Numbered from the stretch's first letter, positions 1 through 8,085 are shown. The stretch: DNA of 64,000 nucleotides from Cupriavidus sp. AU9028 (GCF_019795295.1 NZ_JAIMCG010000003.1:289761-353760), one strand, 5' to 3'. The notes: generated by a model not told the origin, from the sequence alone. Made by a program: numbers and translations.

Positions 1-1
1 C

Positions 2-1174
2 GCCTCGCTCAAATTCTCCGACCTGTCCGTCTCCTCCGTCGTTGCCGGACTGGTCGCCATGCTGACCGGCTACACCAGCTCGCTGGTGCTGATGATCCAG
101 GCCGGGCAGGCGGCGCATCTGACCGATGCGCAGATTTCGTCGTGGATATGGGCGTTGTCGATCGGCATGGGCGTGACCACCATCGGCCTGTCGCTGCTCA
201 CCCGCGCGCCCATCGTGGTGGCATGGTCCACGCCCGGCGCGGCGCTGCTGATCGCCAGCCTGCCAGGAGTGCCCTATGCGGAAGCCATCGGCGCCTTCCT
301 GATGGCGGCGCTGCTGATGACGGCCGCCGGACTGACCGGCTGGTTCGATCGCCTGATGCGCGCGCTGCCGGCGAGCATCGCCGCGGCACTGCTGGCCGGC
401 ATCCTGTTTCGCATCAGCGTCGATGTGTTCGTGCAGGCGCAGACGCAGGCCGCGCTGCTGCTGCCGATGTTCGCCGCCTACCTGATCGGCAAGCGCTACT
501 GGCCGCGCTACGCCGTGCCCGGGGTGCTGGTGCTCGGCGTCGTGCTGGCAGGCTGGATGGGACAGCTGCATTTCGAGCAATTCGAGCTTGCCCTCGCCGA
601 ACCGGTCTGGACCACGCCGGCATTCTCGCTGCAGGCCTTCGTCAGCATCGCCATCCCCCTCTTCATCGTCGCGCTGGCATCCCAGAATGTCCCCGGGCTG
701 GCGGTACTGCGCGCCGACGGGTATCAGGTGGCGGCCTCGCCGCTGATCACGGTGACCGGCCTCGCCTCGGCCATCCTCGCGCCCTTCGGCTCGCACGGCA
801 TCAACCTCGCCGCCATCACGGCCGCCATCTGCACTGGCGCCGAAGCCCATCCCGAGCGCGACCGCCGCTACACCGCCGCGGTCGTGTGCGGCCTCGGCTA
901 TCTGGTCGCCGGCACGCTGGCCGCCAGCATCGCCGCCCTCTTTGCCGCCTTCCCGCAGGCGCTGGTCATCGCCGTCGCCGCCTTCGCCCTGCTCGGCTCG
1001 ATCGCCAGCGGGCTCACCACGGCCATGCACAACCCCGGCGAGCGGGAGTCGGCGTTGCTGACGTTCATGATTACCGCGTCGGGCATGACGCTGCTCGGGA
1101 TCGGATCGGCGTTCTGGGGAGTGGTCGGGGGGATGGTGGCGCTGGTGGTGCTGCGGCCGAGGAAGGGAAGCTGA
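2..1174 (+). CDS. benE: BenE-family benzoate/H+ symporter (5' end outside window)
   Basis: Inner-membrane transporter of the BenE family, whose characterised members import benzoate with protons. The reading frame is open from the first bases of the window, so the N terminus lies upstream; the first internal ATG is at 59. The protein is almost entirely hydrophobic, with about a dozen predicted membrane segments. It carries the family-like stretch VAWSTPGAALLIASLPGV and the later GSHGINLAAITAAICTG, matching BenE rather than other purine/xanthine-type permeases. It ends with the basic tail VLRPRKGS. No benzoate-degradation genes are visible downstream, so the substrate is inferred from family only. 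A hypothetical aromatic-acid or other transporter of the same superfamily is the alternative. Confidence 0.85.
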   Translation, partial: ASLKFSDLSVSSVVAGLVAMLTGYTSSLVLMIQAGQAAHLTDAQISSWIWALSIGMGVTTIGLSLLTRAPIVVAWSTPGAALLIASLPGVPYAEAIGAFLMAALLMTAAGLTGWFDRLMRALPASIAAALLAGILFRISVDVFVQAQTQAALLLPMFAAYLIGKRYWPRYAVPGVLVLGVVLAGWMGQLHFEQFELALAEPVWTTPAFSLQAFVSIAIPLFIVALASQNVPGLAVLRADGYQVAASPLITVTGLASAILAPFGSHGINLAAITAAICTGAEAHPERDRRYTAAVVCGLGYLVAGTLAASIAALFAAFPQALVIAVAAFALLGSIASGLTTAMHNPGERESALLTFMITASGMTLLGIGSAFWGVVGGMVALVVLRPRKGS

Positions 1175-1305
1175 CGCGCACCCAAGGCGGACCCGCCTGC
1201 TTCACGCGCTACCGCCTGTTTCCAACGCGCGTAACAAAGCGAATAAGTCTGGCCACCGCTGCCGCTCGACAATAGGGGACCACTTGCGGTCTTGACTCTT
1301 GTCAC

Positions 1306-1322
1306 AGTCCCATTTTGGGACT
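1306..1322. promoter_or_regulatory. Perfect palindrome upstream of higBA, probable HigA operator
   Basis: AGTCCCA-TTT-TGGGACT is an exact 7-bp inverted repeat with a 3-bp centre, ending 10 bp before the higB ATG. A TTGACT hexamer at 1292-1297 could be the -35 box, which would put the palindrome over the -10/start region. Antitoxins of this HTH class usually repress their own operon by binding such a site. The sequence shows the repeat; binding by HigA is inference. Confidence 0.65.
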
Positions 1323-1332
1323 AAGCTCACCC

Positions 1333-1638
1333 ATGCGCATCGTCGCCAAGAAAACGCTTCTCACCTTCTGCACGAGACATCCTGACGCCGCCCAACCCTT
1401 GATGGCATGGCATCAGGAGGCCGCCAAGGCGAGGTGGACTGCGCCGCAAGACATCAAGGACCGATATGCCTCCGCGAGTTTCGTTGGCAAGAACCGTGTC
1501 GTCTTCAATATTGGCGGAAACAACTACAGGCTGATCGCGGCGGTCGCTTATCGGGTTGGCGTGGTGTACGTCAAGTTCATCGGCACGCACGGCGAGTACG
1601 AGCGTGTCGATGCCACAACTGTGGAAATGGAGTCATGA
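1333..1638 (+). CDS. higB: HigB-type toxin, mRNA interferase
   Basis: Toxin of a type II toxin-antitoxin pair; HigB proteins are RelE-fold ribonucleases that cut translated mRNA. The 101-residue product begins MRIVAKKTLLTF and carries the family blocks AKARWTAPQDIKDRYASAS, NRVVFNIGGNNYRLIAAV and VYVKFIGTHGEYERVDA, the last holding the His near the C terminus typical of HigB. The ATG at 1333 matches the usual HigB N terminus; an in-frame TTG at 1315 would lie inside the operator palindrome and is unlikely. The stop overlaps the antitoxin start (ATGA), so the two are co-translated, in toxin-first order as in classical higBA. Base composition looks less GC-rich than neighbouring genes, suggesting acquisition. 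Confidence 0.9.
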   Translation: MRIVAKKTLLTFCTRHPDAAQPLMAWHQEAAKARWTAPQDIKDRYASASFVGKNRVVFNIGGNNYRLIAAVAYRVGVVYVKFIGTHGEYERVDATTVEMES

Positions 1639-2009
1639 TGGATTTCCATCCCCTGCGATCGGAGTCGGATTACAAGCGGGCATTGGCCACGGTGTCGGCC
1701 CTGGTCGACGCCGACCCTGCCCCCGGAACCCCTGATGGGGACCGCCTGGAGATCCTGACGATGCTCGTCGAACGGTACGAAGCGGAGCACTTCCCTCTCG
1801 ATCTTCCGTCGCCGGTGGCAGCGATTCGTTTCCGGATGGAACAGGCTGGTTTGTCGCCGAAGGACATGCAGCCCTACCTTGGCAATCTGAATCGTGTCTA
1901 TGAAGTTCTGAATGGGAAGCGCACGCTGAGCCTGGCGATGATCCGGCGCTTGAACCGTGACCTGGAGATTCCGGCGGAAGTTCTGATCGGCGAGGAAGAA
2001 AGCGCGTGA
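1635..2009 (+). CDS. higA: HigA-type antitoxin, XRE-family helix-turn-helix
   Basis: Antitoxin partner of the preceding toxin and probable autorepressor. The 124-residue protein has an N-terminal toxin-binding part (LRSESDYKRALATVSALV, then an acidic stretch GDRLEILTMLVERYEAEHFP) and a C-terminal HTH around residues 65-115 (AIRFRMEQAGLSPKDMQPYL, LNRVYEVLNGKRTLSLAMIR). This is the layout of the larger HigA antitoxins such as E. coli YgjM. Two adjacent ATG codons (1635 and 1638) are possible starts; the first overlaps the toxin stop by four bases. The gene ends about 50 bp from the 3' end of a tRNA gene on the other strand. Confidence 0.9.
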   Translation: MMDFHPLRSESDYKRALATVSALVDADPAPGTPDGDRLEILTMLVERYEAEHFPLDLPSPVAAIRFRMEQAGLSPKDMQPYLGNLNRVYEVLNGKRTLSLAMIRRLNRDLEIPAEVLIGEEESA

Positions 2010-2057
2010 AGCCGGTCCTCGGCATTGGCTCGAGCGGCCAGAGGCGCCGAAGCCAAC

Positions 2058-2132
2058 TGGTCCCGCCGACAGGAATCGAACCTGTATCTAGCGCTTAGGA
2101 GGCGCTCGTTCTATCCATTGAACTACGGCGAG
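2058..2132 (-). tRNA. tRNA-Arg (anticodon CCT)
   Basis: The minus strand folds into a complete 75-nt cloverleaf with encoded CCA. The acceptor CTCGCCG pairs with CGGCGGG (one G-U). The D arm is GTTC/GAAC, the anticodon stem AGCGC/GCGCT with loop CTCCTAA, and the T arm ACAGG/CCTGT with loop TTCGATT. Anticodon CCT reads the rare arginine codon AGG. Confidence 0.97.
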
Positions 2133-2189
2133 GATAGGAAGGATGCTGCAGAGGGGCCGCGCGGCGGTGGTGCCGCGGGACAGGGGCGG

Positions 2190-2195
2190 AGTATA
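2190..2195 (-). promoter_or_regulatory. -10 box of the tRNA-Arg promoter
   Basis: TATACT on the minus strand lies about 58 bp upstream of the mature tRNA 5' end, in a GC-rich stretch. No good -35 hexamer is visible at 16-18 bp. Confidence 0.5.
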
Positions 2196-2264
2196 GCAAA
2201 GTCGGTCCGCCGCCACGAGTACGGCATCGACCTGAAAGCGCGTCTTGCAGAGAAAATCCGCATG

Positions 2265-2288
2265 AAAAAGCCCGCCACATGGGCGGGC
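2265..2288 (-). terminator. Rho-independent terminator of the candidate sRNA
   Basis: GCCCGCC-ACATG-GGCGGGC forms a 7-bp all-strong stem; read on the minus strand it is followed by five Ts (AAAAA at 2265-2269 on the plus strand). Confidence 0.75.
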
Positions 2289-2521
2289 CGGTAGCGGACG
2301 GTCCCCGGGCATCCGGGTCGCGCCGTCGGGCCTTCGAATCGGCTGCCTCGTCGCTGCGCTTCCTCGCTCCGCGTCTCTCGCGGGTCGGACCGGACGTCTC
2401 CGGTGATGTGAAGCCGCAATGTGGCAATTCGATCCGTGCTCAGGCGGCGAGCGGCAACACCGTTGCCGTGGATGACCGATGGGCCGGATTAGTCCGCGTC
2501 CCTGCGGGCGGTTGCCAGCTA
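2265..2521 (-). ncRNA. Candidate structured small RNA, about 255 nt; possibly 6S-like
   Basis: A minus-strand transcript is predicted from a promoter (2527-2554) and an intrinsic terminator (2265-2288), with no convincing ORF between. The transcript contains several local hairpins: CGGCAAC-GGT-GTTGCCG (2452-2468), ACCGGA-GACG-TCCGGT (2389-2404) and CCGCG-AGAGA-CGCGG (2369-2383). A long-range pair GCGGAC/GTCCGC (2492-2497 with 2294-2299) would close a long rod of about 200 nt. That architecture, a CCTGAGC block and a CGGTCCG block recall 6S RNA (ssrS), but the match is by eye and weak. If not 6S, it is an unassigned sRNA. The existence of a transcript is more certain than its family. Confidence 0.5.
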
Positions 2522-2526
2522 AGGTC

Positions 2527-2554
2527 AGTATAGGCTGCCAGGCACGGCTTTCAA
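2527..2554 (-). promoter_or_regulatory. Sigma-70 promoter of the candidate sRNA
   Basis: On the minus strand TTGAAA (2549-2554) and TATACT (2527-2532) are separated by 16 bp. This is one of the best sigma-70 matches in the window, and it fires away from the helicase gene into the non-coding stretch. Confidence 0.65.
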
Positions 2555-3108
2555 TGCCTCGCGCGGGGGAGGCCGCCGATGGCAGCCGCGATGGCTCCGG
2601 TGCCCTTTTCGTCGCAATTGTTTCGGGTTGTTTCGCACCGCAGCAAAGCCACGCGGGTTCTGTTATGATCCGTTCCGTGAGTTCGCACCTGAGCTGTGCC
2701 AATGCCCGACGGACCATCGACGATACGTCGTCCCGATGACCCGCCGGACCCGCTGAACGCCTCGCTCGTCTTGCTGCCTCGTGATTCGCCGGCCCCGCTG
2801 GCGTTTGCCCGGCAGACCGCATTTCTCACCACGCTGCCTCGTCTCCGATCCTGTTGAACGGCTCGAACGCCTGCCACGCTCCGGCTTGAATTTACCAAGC
2901 CCGCACCGCCGGCACCCGCGCTGTTTGCCTGCCAGGGATGCGGCAACCGGTATTGCACCGGTTGCGGCCCTGCCTGCCGCCGTACTGTCAGCTGAGTCTG
3001 TCGTCCGGCCTCACCGATTGGCGCCGAAGCCTTTTTAAGACTTTGCACTGCGCCCGCCCCGATAGCGCACCGACGCGCCCGGGGTGCCATGCACCATACC
3101 GAAACGAC
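2555..3108 (+). other. Long non-coding leader upstream of the DEAD-box helicase gene
   Basis: About 550 bp with no supportable gene before the helicase ATG. It contains a TATGAT (2664-2669) that could be a -10 box without a clear -35. A perfect hairpin GCAACCGGT-ATTGC-ACCGGTTGC lies at 2943-2965. The last 20 bp before the ATG show no strong Shine-Dalgarno. Long structured leaders are usual for cold-induced helicase genes; that regulation is inferred here, not shown. Confidence 0.5.
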
Positions 3109-4911
3109 ATGACCCAGCACGACATCCGTGCGGAGCAAGCTATTGCCTCCGCAAACGACGTTATCAACCAGTCGGCCATCAGCCCGCTGGACCGCCTGCA
3201 GGCGGTCCTGGAGCCGGTGGAGTCCGACGCCGCCAGCAGCGCGGACGGCTTTGCCGCGCTCGGCCTGGACGCGGCCATCCTGCGCGCCCTGGCCGAGGCC
3301 AACTACACCACGCCGACCCCGGTGCAGGCCCAGGCCATTCCCGCCTTCCTGGCTGGCCGCGACCTGCTGGTCTCGAGCCAGACCGGTTCGGGCAAGACGG
3401 CAGCCTTCATGCTGCCGGCAATCCAGCGCATCTCCGAGAAGCCGGCCCCGAATCGCCCGCGCGCCGAAGAGCCGATCAAGCGCATCAAGGGCCGCCGTCC
3501 GCGCCCGGCCGCGGCACAGCCGTCGCTGCTGGTGCTGACGCCGACCCGCGAACTGGCCCTGCAGGTTACCGAGGCCGCCGCCAAGTATGGCCGTCATCTG
3601 CGCCGCATTGTTTGCGCGAGCATTCTGGGCGGCATGCCCTACCCGAAGCAGCTGGCGATGCTGTCCAAGATGCCGGACATCCTGGTCGCCACGCCGGGCC
3701 GCCTGCTCGACCATATCGACGCCGGCCGCATCGACCTGTCGCTGCTGGACATGCTGGTGTTCGATGAAGCGGACCGCATGCTTGACATGGGCTTTGCCGA
3801 CGACATCGACGCGATCGTCGCCGCTACCCCGGCCAGCCGCCAGACGCTGATGTTCTCGGCGACGCTGGACGGGCGCATTGCCCAGCTGGCATCGCGCCAG
3901 CTGCGCGACCCGCAGCGCATCGAGATCGCGGCCGCCCGTGCGGACCAGAGCCATATCGAGCAGCGCCTGCACTTTACCGACGACATGTCGCACAAGGAGC
4001 GTCTGCTGGACCACCTGCTGCGCGATGCGTCGCTGAAGCAGGCCATCGTCTTCACGGCCACCAAGCGCGATGCAGACTCGCTGGCCGAGCGTCTGTCGGA
4101 CACCGGTTTTTCTGCCGGCGCGCTGCACGGCGACATGACGCAGGGCGCGCGTAACCGCACCCTGACCGCGCTGCGCCGGGGCAACCTGCGCGTGCTGGTG
4201 GCGACCGACGTGGCCGCCCGCGGCATCGACGTGCCCGATATCACGCACGTGGTCAATTTCGACCTGCCCAAGCAGGCCGAGGACTATGTGCACCGCATCG
4301 GCCGGACCGGCCGCGCGGGCCGCTCGGGCGTGGCGATCAACCTGGTCAACCACAATGACGCCTTCCAGTGGAAGCGCATCGAGCGGTTCACCAACAACCG
4401 CATCAACGCGTCGGTCATCGAGGGCCTGGAACCGCGTCGCACGCCCAAGCCGCGCAGCGGTTTCGGCGGCAAGCCCGGCGGCCGCGGCGACTTCCGCGGC
4501 GGCAACGGTGGCAATGGCGGCAATGGCGGCTACCGCGGTGGCGAGCGTCGCTTCTCGGGCGGTGGCGAATCGCGTGGCTTCGGCAATCGCGAGGGGAATC
4601 CTGCCGGCGCCAACCGCGACGGTTTCCGCAACGGCAACGCCGGGCGCGGTTACGAAGGTCAACCGCGCGAGCGGACCTTCGGCGAACGCAGCCACAGCGA
4701 ACGCAGCCACAGCGAACGCAGCTTCGGTGAGCGCAGCTTCGGTGACCGCAGCTTCGGCGACCGCAACGCCAGCGGCGAGCGCCGCTTCGGTGAGCGCAGC
4801 TTCAACCGCGATGGCGGCCGCCCCTTCGGCGACGGCAACCGCGGCGGCAATGCCGGGCGCAATGGCGGCTTCGGCGGTCAACGCCCGGCCCGTTCGCGCT
4901 TCGATCGCTGA
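3109..4911 (+). CDS. DEAD-box ATP-dependent RNA helicase with Gly/Arg-rich repetitive tail
   Basis: RNA helicase that remodels RNA structure in ribosome assembly or mRNA decay. The core has the full motif set: Q motif near residue 70 ([11 protein letters not shown]), Walker A SQTGSGKT (about 90-97), [12 protein letters not shown] at about 219, [13 protein letters not shown] and [11 protein letters not shown] at about 395. An unusual basic insert ([14 protein letters not shown]) follows motif I. Residues 440-600 are a low-complexity tail: RGG/GGNGGN blocks, then tandem [15 protein letters not shown] pentapeptides, then GGNAGRNGG. The ATG at 3109 is chosen because upstream codons are not conserved-looking. 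It resembles RhlE/DeaD paralogues; a second, more RhlE-like gene is at 22500, so no symbol is given. Confidence 0.93.
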   Translation: MTQHDIRAEQAIASANDVINQSAISPLDRLQAVLEPVESDAASSADGFAALGLDAAILRALAEANYTTPTPVQAQAIPAFLAGRDLLVSSQTGSGKTAAFMLPAIQRISEKPAPNRPRAEEPIKRIKGRRPRPAAAQPSLLVLTPTRELALQVTEAAAKYGRHLRRIVCASILGGMPYPKQLAMLSKMPDILVATPGRLLDHIDAGRIDLSLLDMLVFDEADRMLDMGFADDIDAIVAATPASRQTLMFSATLDGRIAQLASRQLRDPQRIEIAAARADQSHIEQRLHFTDDMSHKERLLDHLLRDASLKQAIVFTATKRDADSLAERLSDTGFSAGALHGDMTQGARNRTLTALRRGNLRVLVATDVAARGIDVPDITHVVNFDLPKQAEDYVHRIGRTGRAGRSGVAINLVNHNDAFQWKRIERFTNNRINASVIEGLEPRRTPKPRSGFGGKPGGRGDFRGGNGGNGGNGGYRGGERRFSGGGESRGFGNREGNPAGANRDGFRNGNAGRGYEGQPRERTFGERSHSERSHSERSFGERSFGDRSFGDRNASGERRFGERSFNRDGGRPFGDGNRGGNAGRNGGFGGQRPARSRFDR

Positions 4912-4963
4912 TCGGTAGTCAGGCAGAAGTCGACAGGGCCGCCAGCGCGGTCCTGCGCCAAGG

Positions 4964-4994
4964 AAAATGGGCGCCCTTCGGGGCGCCCATTTTT
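4964..4994. terminator. Bidirectional terminator with UUCG tetraloop
   Basis: A perfect 10-bp stem ATGGGCGCCC/GGGCGCCCAT closed by TTCG, preceded by AAAA and followed by TTTT. It lies between the convergent helicase and egtB-like genes and can stop both. Confidence 0.93.
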
Positions 4995-5023
4995 CGTTGG
5001 CGGACGGTATGGAAGTTAACGCG

Positions 5024-6280
5024 TTACAGCGCGCAGGTGCGAAAGCCCACGAACGGCGCGTCCTCTTCTGGCAGCAGCGCCAGCCGGGCGCGCGCATGGC
5101 GCACGCGGGCGGGGCTGGCGAAGCTTGCCCCGCGCACCGCCTGGCAGATGCCGAATTGGGTCTGCATGACGATATCGGCCGGACCCGCCTCGAACCCCGG
5201 ATACGGTTCGTACGGCGTGGCGGTCCACTCGCGCACCATGCCCCAGCGGAAGGCCCGATTCTGCACCGCTGCCCGCTCCCACTCGACCTCGGTCGGCAGC
5301 CGCCGTCCGGCCCACGCGCACCACGCCTGTGCTTCGTACAGCGTGACGTGCCGCACCGCCTCGTCCGGATTGATGGTACGCGGAATGCCGAAGCGCAGCG
5401 CCATCCAGGTCCGCTTGTCGCCATGCCGCATCCAGTAGCGCGGCGCCGACCTCTCCTGCATCATCAGCCATTGGCGGCCGGCATCCGTCCACCATGCCGC
5501 GCGCTCGTAGCCACCGTCCTCGACGAATTCGAGAAACTGGGCGTTGGTGACCGGCGCGGCGTCGATCTCGAAGGCAGGCACGTAGATCTGTTGCGGGGGC
5601 ACCTCGTCAGGCATCGCCAACCCGTCGGCATCGGTCCAGCCCTGCCTGAAGCGCCCCCCGGGAAACTGCAGCGTCCCGCCAGCCGGCACGCTGACCGACG
5701 GCAACGCGAGCGCGGGATCCTCGGGCGCCATGCCCAGCGACTGCACCAGCGCCGCGATGCGGTCGACATACCCGTCCTCGTGCTGCAGCGCGCGGCGGAA
5801 CGGATACAGCGTGGCGTCACCATCATCGGGCAGCACGGCGATACGCCGCAGCACACGGTCCAGCACGTCGGCGGCATAGCGCTTGATGGCGGCGACATCG
5901 GGTAGCGCAGCTTCCCAGCGGGCGTCTTCGTCGATGCGCGCATCGTCGAACCACTCGTCCGCGCCATCGAGGATCGACGGTTCGGCCGGCAACGCCATCA
6001 GCACGCCGTCGCGCTCGACTTCATGCACGCCACGCAGGCACCACCATTCGGCATGCCATGCGAGATGGCCCAGCGTCCACAGCGGGGGGTCGGCATCGTA
6101 CTGACGCGGCAGCAGCCAGTCGCGCCGGGTCGCGCCAAAGCCGGCGAGCCACGCAAGGGTGCGGTTGCGAGAGTCCACCAGAGCCTGTGCCAGCCCTTCG
6201 CGCGGCAGCCGGCGTGCGTCTGTCCAGTCGCGCCGGCCGCCATTGAAGTGCAGGTCGGGCAGCATCGTGAAGCCGCTCAT
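5024..6280 (-). CDS. EgtB/SenA-like sulfoxide (or selenoxide) synthase, DinB + FGE-sulfatase fold
   Basis: Non-haem iron enzyme of the EgtB superfamily, which attaches sulfur (EgtB) or selenium (SenA) to hercynine. The 418-residue protein has an N-terminal DinB-like iron-binding domain (H72-x3-H76-x-E78 in LGHLAWHAEWW) and a C-terminal FGE-sulfatase domain (QIYVPAFEIDAAPVTNAQFL, LPTEVEWERAA, RGASFASPARVR, ending VGFRTCAL). The N-terminal DSRNRTLAWL and PPLWTLGH, the short segment before REWTATPYEPYPGF, and GFRTC recall the SenA-type branch more than classical EgtB. The second motif normally HX3H reads HEDGY: His167 is kept but position 171 is Tyr. The ATG at 6280 follows AGAAGGA. The gene lies 119 bp downstream of egtD; no senB or selD is nearby. 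Sulfur versus selenium specificity is open. Confidence 0.82.
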   Translation of the reverse strand: MSGFTMLPDLHFNGGRRDWTDARRLPREGLAQALVDSRNRTLAWLAGFGATRRDWLLPRQYDADPPLWTLGHLAWHAEWWCLRGVHEVERDGVLMALPAEPSILDGADEWFDDARIDEDARWEAALPDVAAIKRYAADVLDRVLRRIAVLPDDGDATLYPFRRALQHEDGYVDRIAALVQSLGMAPEDPALALPSVSVPAGGTLQFPGGRFRQGWTDADGLAMPDEVPPQQIYVPAFEIDAAPVTNAQFLEFVEDGGYERAAWWTDAGRQWLMMQERSAPRYWMRHGDKRTWMALRFGIPRTINPDEAVRHVTLYEAQAWCAWAGRRLPTEVEWERAAVQNRAFRWGMVREWTATPYEPYPGFEAGPADIVMQTQFGICQAVRGASFASPARVRHARARLALLPEEDAPFVGFRTCAL

Positions 6281-6399
6281 CGGTGTCCTTCTTCCGGTTC
6301 GTGGGTGCGCGAGGCGCACGAAAGAACCCCGATTATGACACCCCGACGGCTGCGTCCCTGGCCAGACGCGGTGGGAGCGGCGGTTCGCGGCGGTTCGCG

Positions 6400-7566
6400 T
6401 CAGACCCGCGCATGGAAGATCGCGAACCAGCCCTGCGGATCGGTCCAGCACACCGGCTCGCGGAACCCCGCTTCCTCCAGCAAGGCGGAGAACGCTTCCC
6501 GCCGGTACTTGTACGAATCCTCGGTATGGATGCGCTCGCCGGCATGGAACGCGCGCCCGCCTCCGGCCCAGTGCACTTCGACATCGCGCCGGCATTCCAG
6601 ATACATGCGGATGCAGCCGGCACGCTCGTCGAACTCCGCGACATGGCACCAGTCACCAAGCACGAAATTCGCACCCAGCACGCGGTTCAGGTGGACCAGC
6701 ACGTTGCGATTGAAGGCGGCGGTGACGCCCAGCGCGTCGTCGTAGGCATTGACCAGCTGCGTCCGGTCCTTCAGCAGATCGACGCCGATCAGCACGCCGT
6801 CACCCGGCTGGGCGGCATCGCGCAGACGGTCCAGCAGCGCCCTTGCACCGCTTGGGTCGAAGTTGCCGATGCTGGAACCCGGATAGAAGAACAGGCGCCG
6901 GCCGGCGCGAACCTCCGGCGGCAGATCCAGCGGCGCGCAAAGATCGGCACCCAGACCCACCATCGGCAGGCCGGGATGCTGCTGCTGCAATCCCACCAGC
7001 GTGGCGCGGAGGAAGTCCGCCGAGATATCGAGCGCGACGTATTGCGCCGGTCGCAAGGCGGGGAACAGCCGCGCCGCCTTGGCGCAATTGCCGGCGCCCA
7101 GATCGATCAGCACCGCACCGGTACCGGCGCGCTCTGCCATCTCCAGTGCGTGCTGCTCGAAGATCGTTGCTTCGGTGCGCGTCGGGTAATACTCGGGCAG
7201 CTCGGTGATCGCCTCGAACAGGTGCGAGCCGAGCATGTCGTAGAAGTACTTGGGGCTGACCTGCGCATGCGGGGTCAGCAGGCCGCGCACCAGCTCCTCC
7301 CGTTCGGCGGCCCCGTCGGGGAATGCCTGCTGGACGAACGCCAGCGTGCCGGTGGCGGCGTCGGCCCGGTCCGTGTCGGCGGCGGCGGGCCTGGCCCAGC
7401 CGTTGGCCTGCTGGAACGGCGCTGGCAGCTCGGCGGCCTGGACGGTACGGCGGGACGCGGGCGGACGCGTGTTCGAGGTCCGGGGCGACCCGGCGGCGGG
7501 CGCTGCGGTCGCATGGGACGGGTTGGACGAAGGCGGCGACGTGGGGGTGGAGCGATGTCCCGGCAT
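6400..7566 (-). CDS. egtD: L-histidine N-alpha-methyltransferase EgtD
   Basis: SAM-dependent enzyme that trimethylates histidine to hercynine, the precursor of ergothioneine and selenoneine. The 388-residue product has a low-complexity Pro/Ser/Thr/Ala N terminus (about 60 residues) not typical of the family. The EgtD core follows: SPKYFYDMLGSHLFEAIT, YYPTRTEATI, the SAM loop IDLGAGNCAKAARL, FFPGSSIGNF-type sequence (FYPGSSIGNFDPSGA), NRNVLVHLNRVLGANF and IHTEDSYKY. The ATG at 7566 has AAAGGAA upstream; starts further upstream would add arginine-rich, unconserved sequence. It is the first gene of an egtD-egtB-like pair. The extended N terminus may in part be over-called; an internal start closer to the core is possible. 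Confidence 0.92.
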   Translation of the reverse strand: MPGHRSTPTSPPSSNPSHATAAPAAGSPRTSNTRPPASRRTVQAAELPAPFQQANGWARPAAADTDRADAATGTLAFVQQAFPDGAAEREELVRGLLTPHAQVSPKYFYDMLGSHLFEAITELPEYYPTRTEATIFEQHALEMAERAGTGAVLIDLGAGNCAKAARLFPALRPAQYVALDISADFLRATLVGLQQQHPGLPMVGLGADLCAPLDLPPEVRAGRRLFFYPGSSIGNFDPSGARALLDRLRDAAQPGDGVLIGVDLLKDRTQLVNAYDDALGVTAAFNRNVLVHLNRVLGANFVLGDWCHVAEFDERAGCIRMYLECRRDVEVHWAGGGRAFHAGERIHTEDSYKYRREAFSALLEEAGFREPVCWTDPQGWFAIFHARV

Positions 7567-7852
7567 TCGGTGTTCCTTTTGCTTGTTGGGAATGCAAACC
7601 CCAGGTACCCGTATCCGGCGCCTGTGCCGCCGGCCGCCAGGGGGGCTGCCACCATGACCGTCCGGTGGCGCCCGGCCTCTGCCGTGTCCTTTAGCATACG
7701 CGCTTTGTGTGACAAGGCAGTATCGGCGGCTTTCCGACAGCGTGCCATTCGGCAGAATGCTGCGCACCGGCAGCGAAAGCGGATTCTTTAGCCCCGAACA
7801 CACAGGGTAAACGACATTTATTGCGCGGCGACAAAACCAGGGTCGCCTCGTT
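7567..7852. other. Intergenic stretch between divergent egtD and the terC riboswitch
   Basis: No gene is visible. A minus-strand TATGCT (7693-7698) could be an egtD -10 box, but TTGTCA upstream of it is only 11 bp away, so the promoter is not convincing. Confidence 0.4.
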
Positions 7853-7858
7853 TATAAT
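7853..7858 (+). promoter_or_regulatory. -10 box for the riboswitch-terC transcript
   Basis: A consensus TATAAT lies about 40 bp before the aptamer. The candidate -35 (GACAAA, 7830-7835) is poor, which would fit a weak or activated promoter. Confidence 0.55.
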
Positions 7859-7896
7859 CCGCCCCAAGCAAGGCCGACCACACGGCCAAGCCCCTT

Positions 7897-8031
7897 CAAA
7901 GGGGAGTAGCTCCAGGGCGCCAGCCCTTAGCACAATCGTCATTACGAGTGCCGCACCTTGTTGACGGCCTCCGGTTGTGCTGACCGTACCGATGGTTTCG
8001 ACGCCGCCGGCACGGTTGAGCAAGACCTTTG
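7897..8031 (+). promoter_or_regulatory. yybP-ykoY manganese riboswitch aptamer
   Basis: The 5' side CAAAGGGGAGTAGC and the 3' side TTGAGCAAGACCTTTG are the two conserved halves of the yybP-ykoY motif. CAAAGG (7897-7902) pairs with CCTTTG (8026-8031) to form P1. The family senses Mn2+ and commonly controls TerC, MntP and related exporters, which is the arrangement here. Confidence 0.93.
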
Positions 8032-8085
8032 CAACCTGGAATCATGGTTCGCAAAGGCTCCCGTCCGCGGCTGCATGACTCCAGG
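8026..8085 (+). promoter_or_regulatory. Expression platform of the manganese riboswitch
   Basis: CCTTTGCAACC (8026-8036) can leave P1 and pair with GGTTCGCAAAGG (8046-8057). An alternative is CCTGGA (8035-8040) with TCCAGG (8080-8085). No T-run follows, so control is more likely at translation or through Rho than by an intrinsic terminator. The ribosome-binding site AGGAG is at 8108-8112. Confidence 0.65.

Noticed and set aside
1333-2132. higBA as part of an island integrated at tRNA-Arg
   Set aside because: No integrase and no direct repeat of the tRNA 3' end were found near the pair; the neighbouring benE and helicase look chromosomal.
4680-4805. CRISPR-like array
   Set aside because: The 15-bp repeats have no spacers of constant length and are in frame within the helicase gene; they encode pentapeptide repeats. 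No CRISPR array or cas gene was seen in the window.
2551-5424. 957-codon minus-strand open frame
   Set aside because: It runs antisense to a helicase with all its motifs. The frame encodes Ala/Arg/Val-rich repeats without family resemblance; such frames are expected opposite GC-rich genes.
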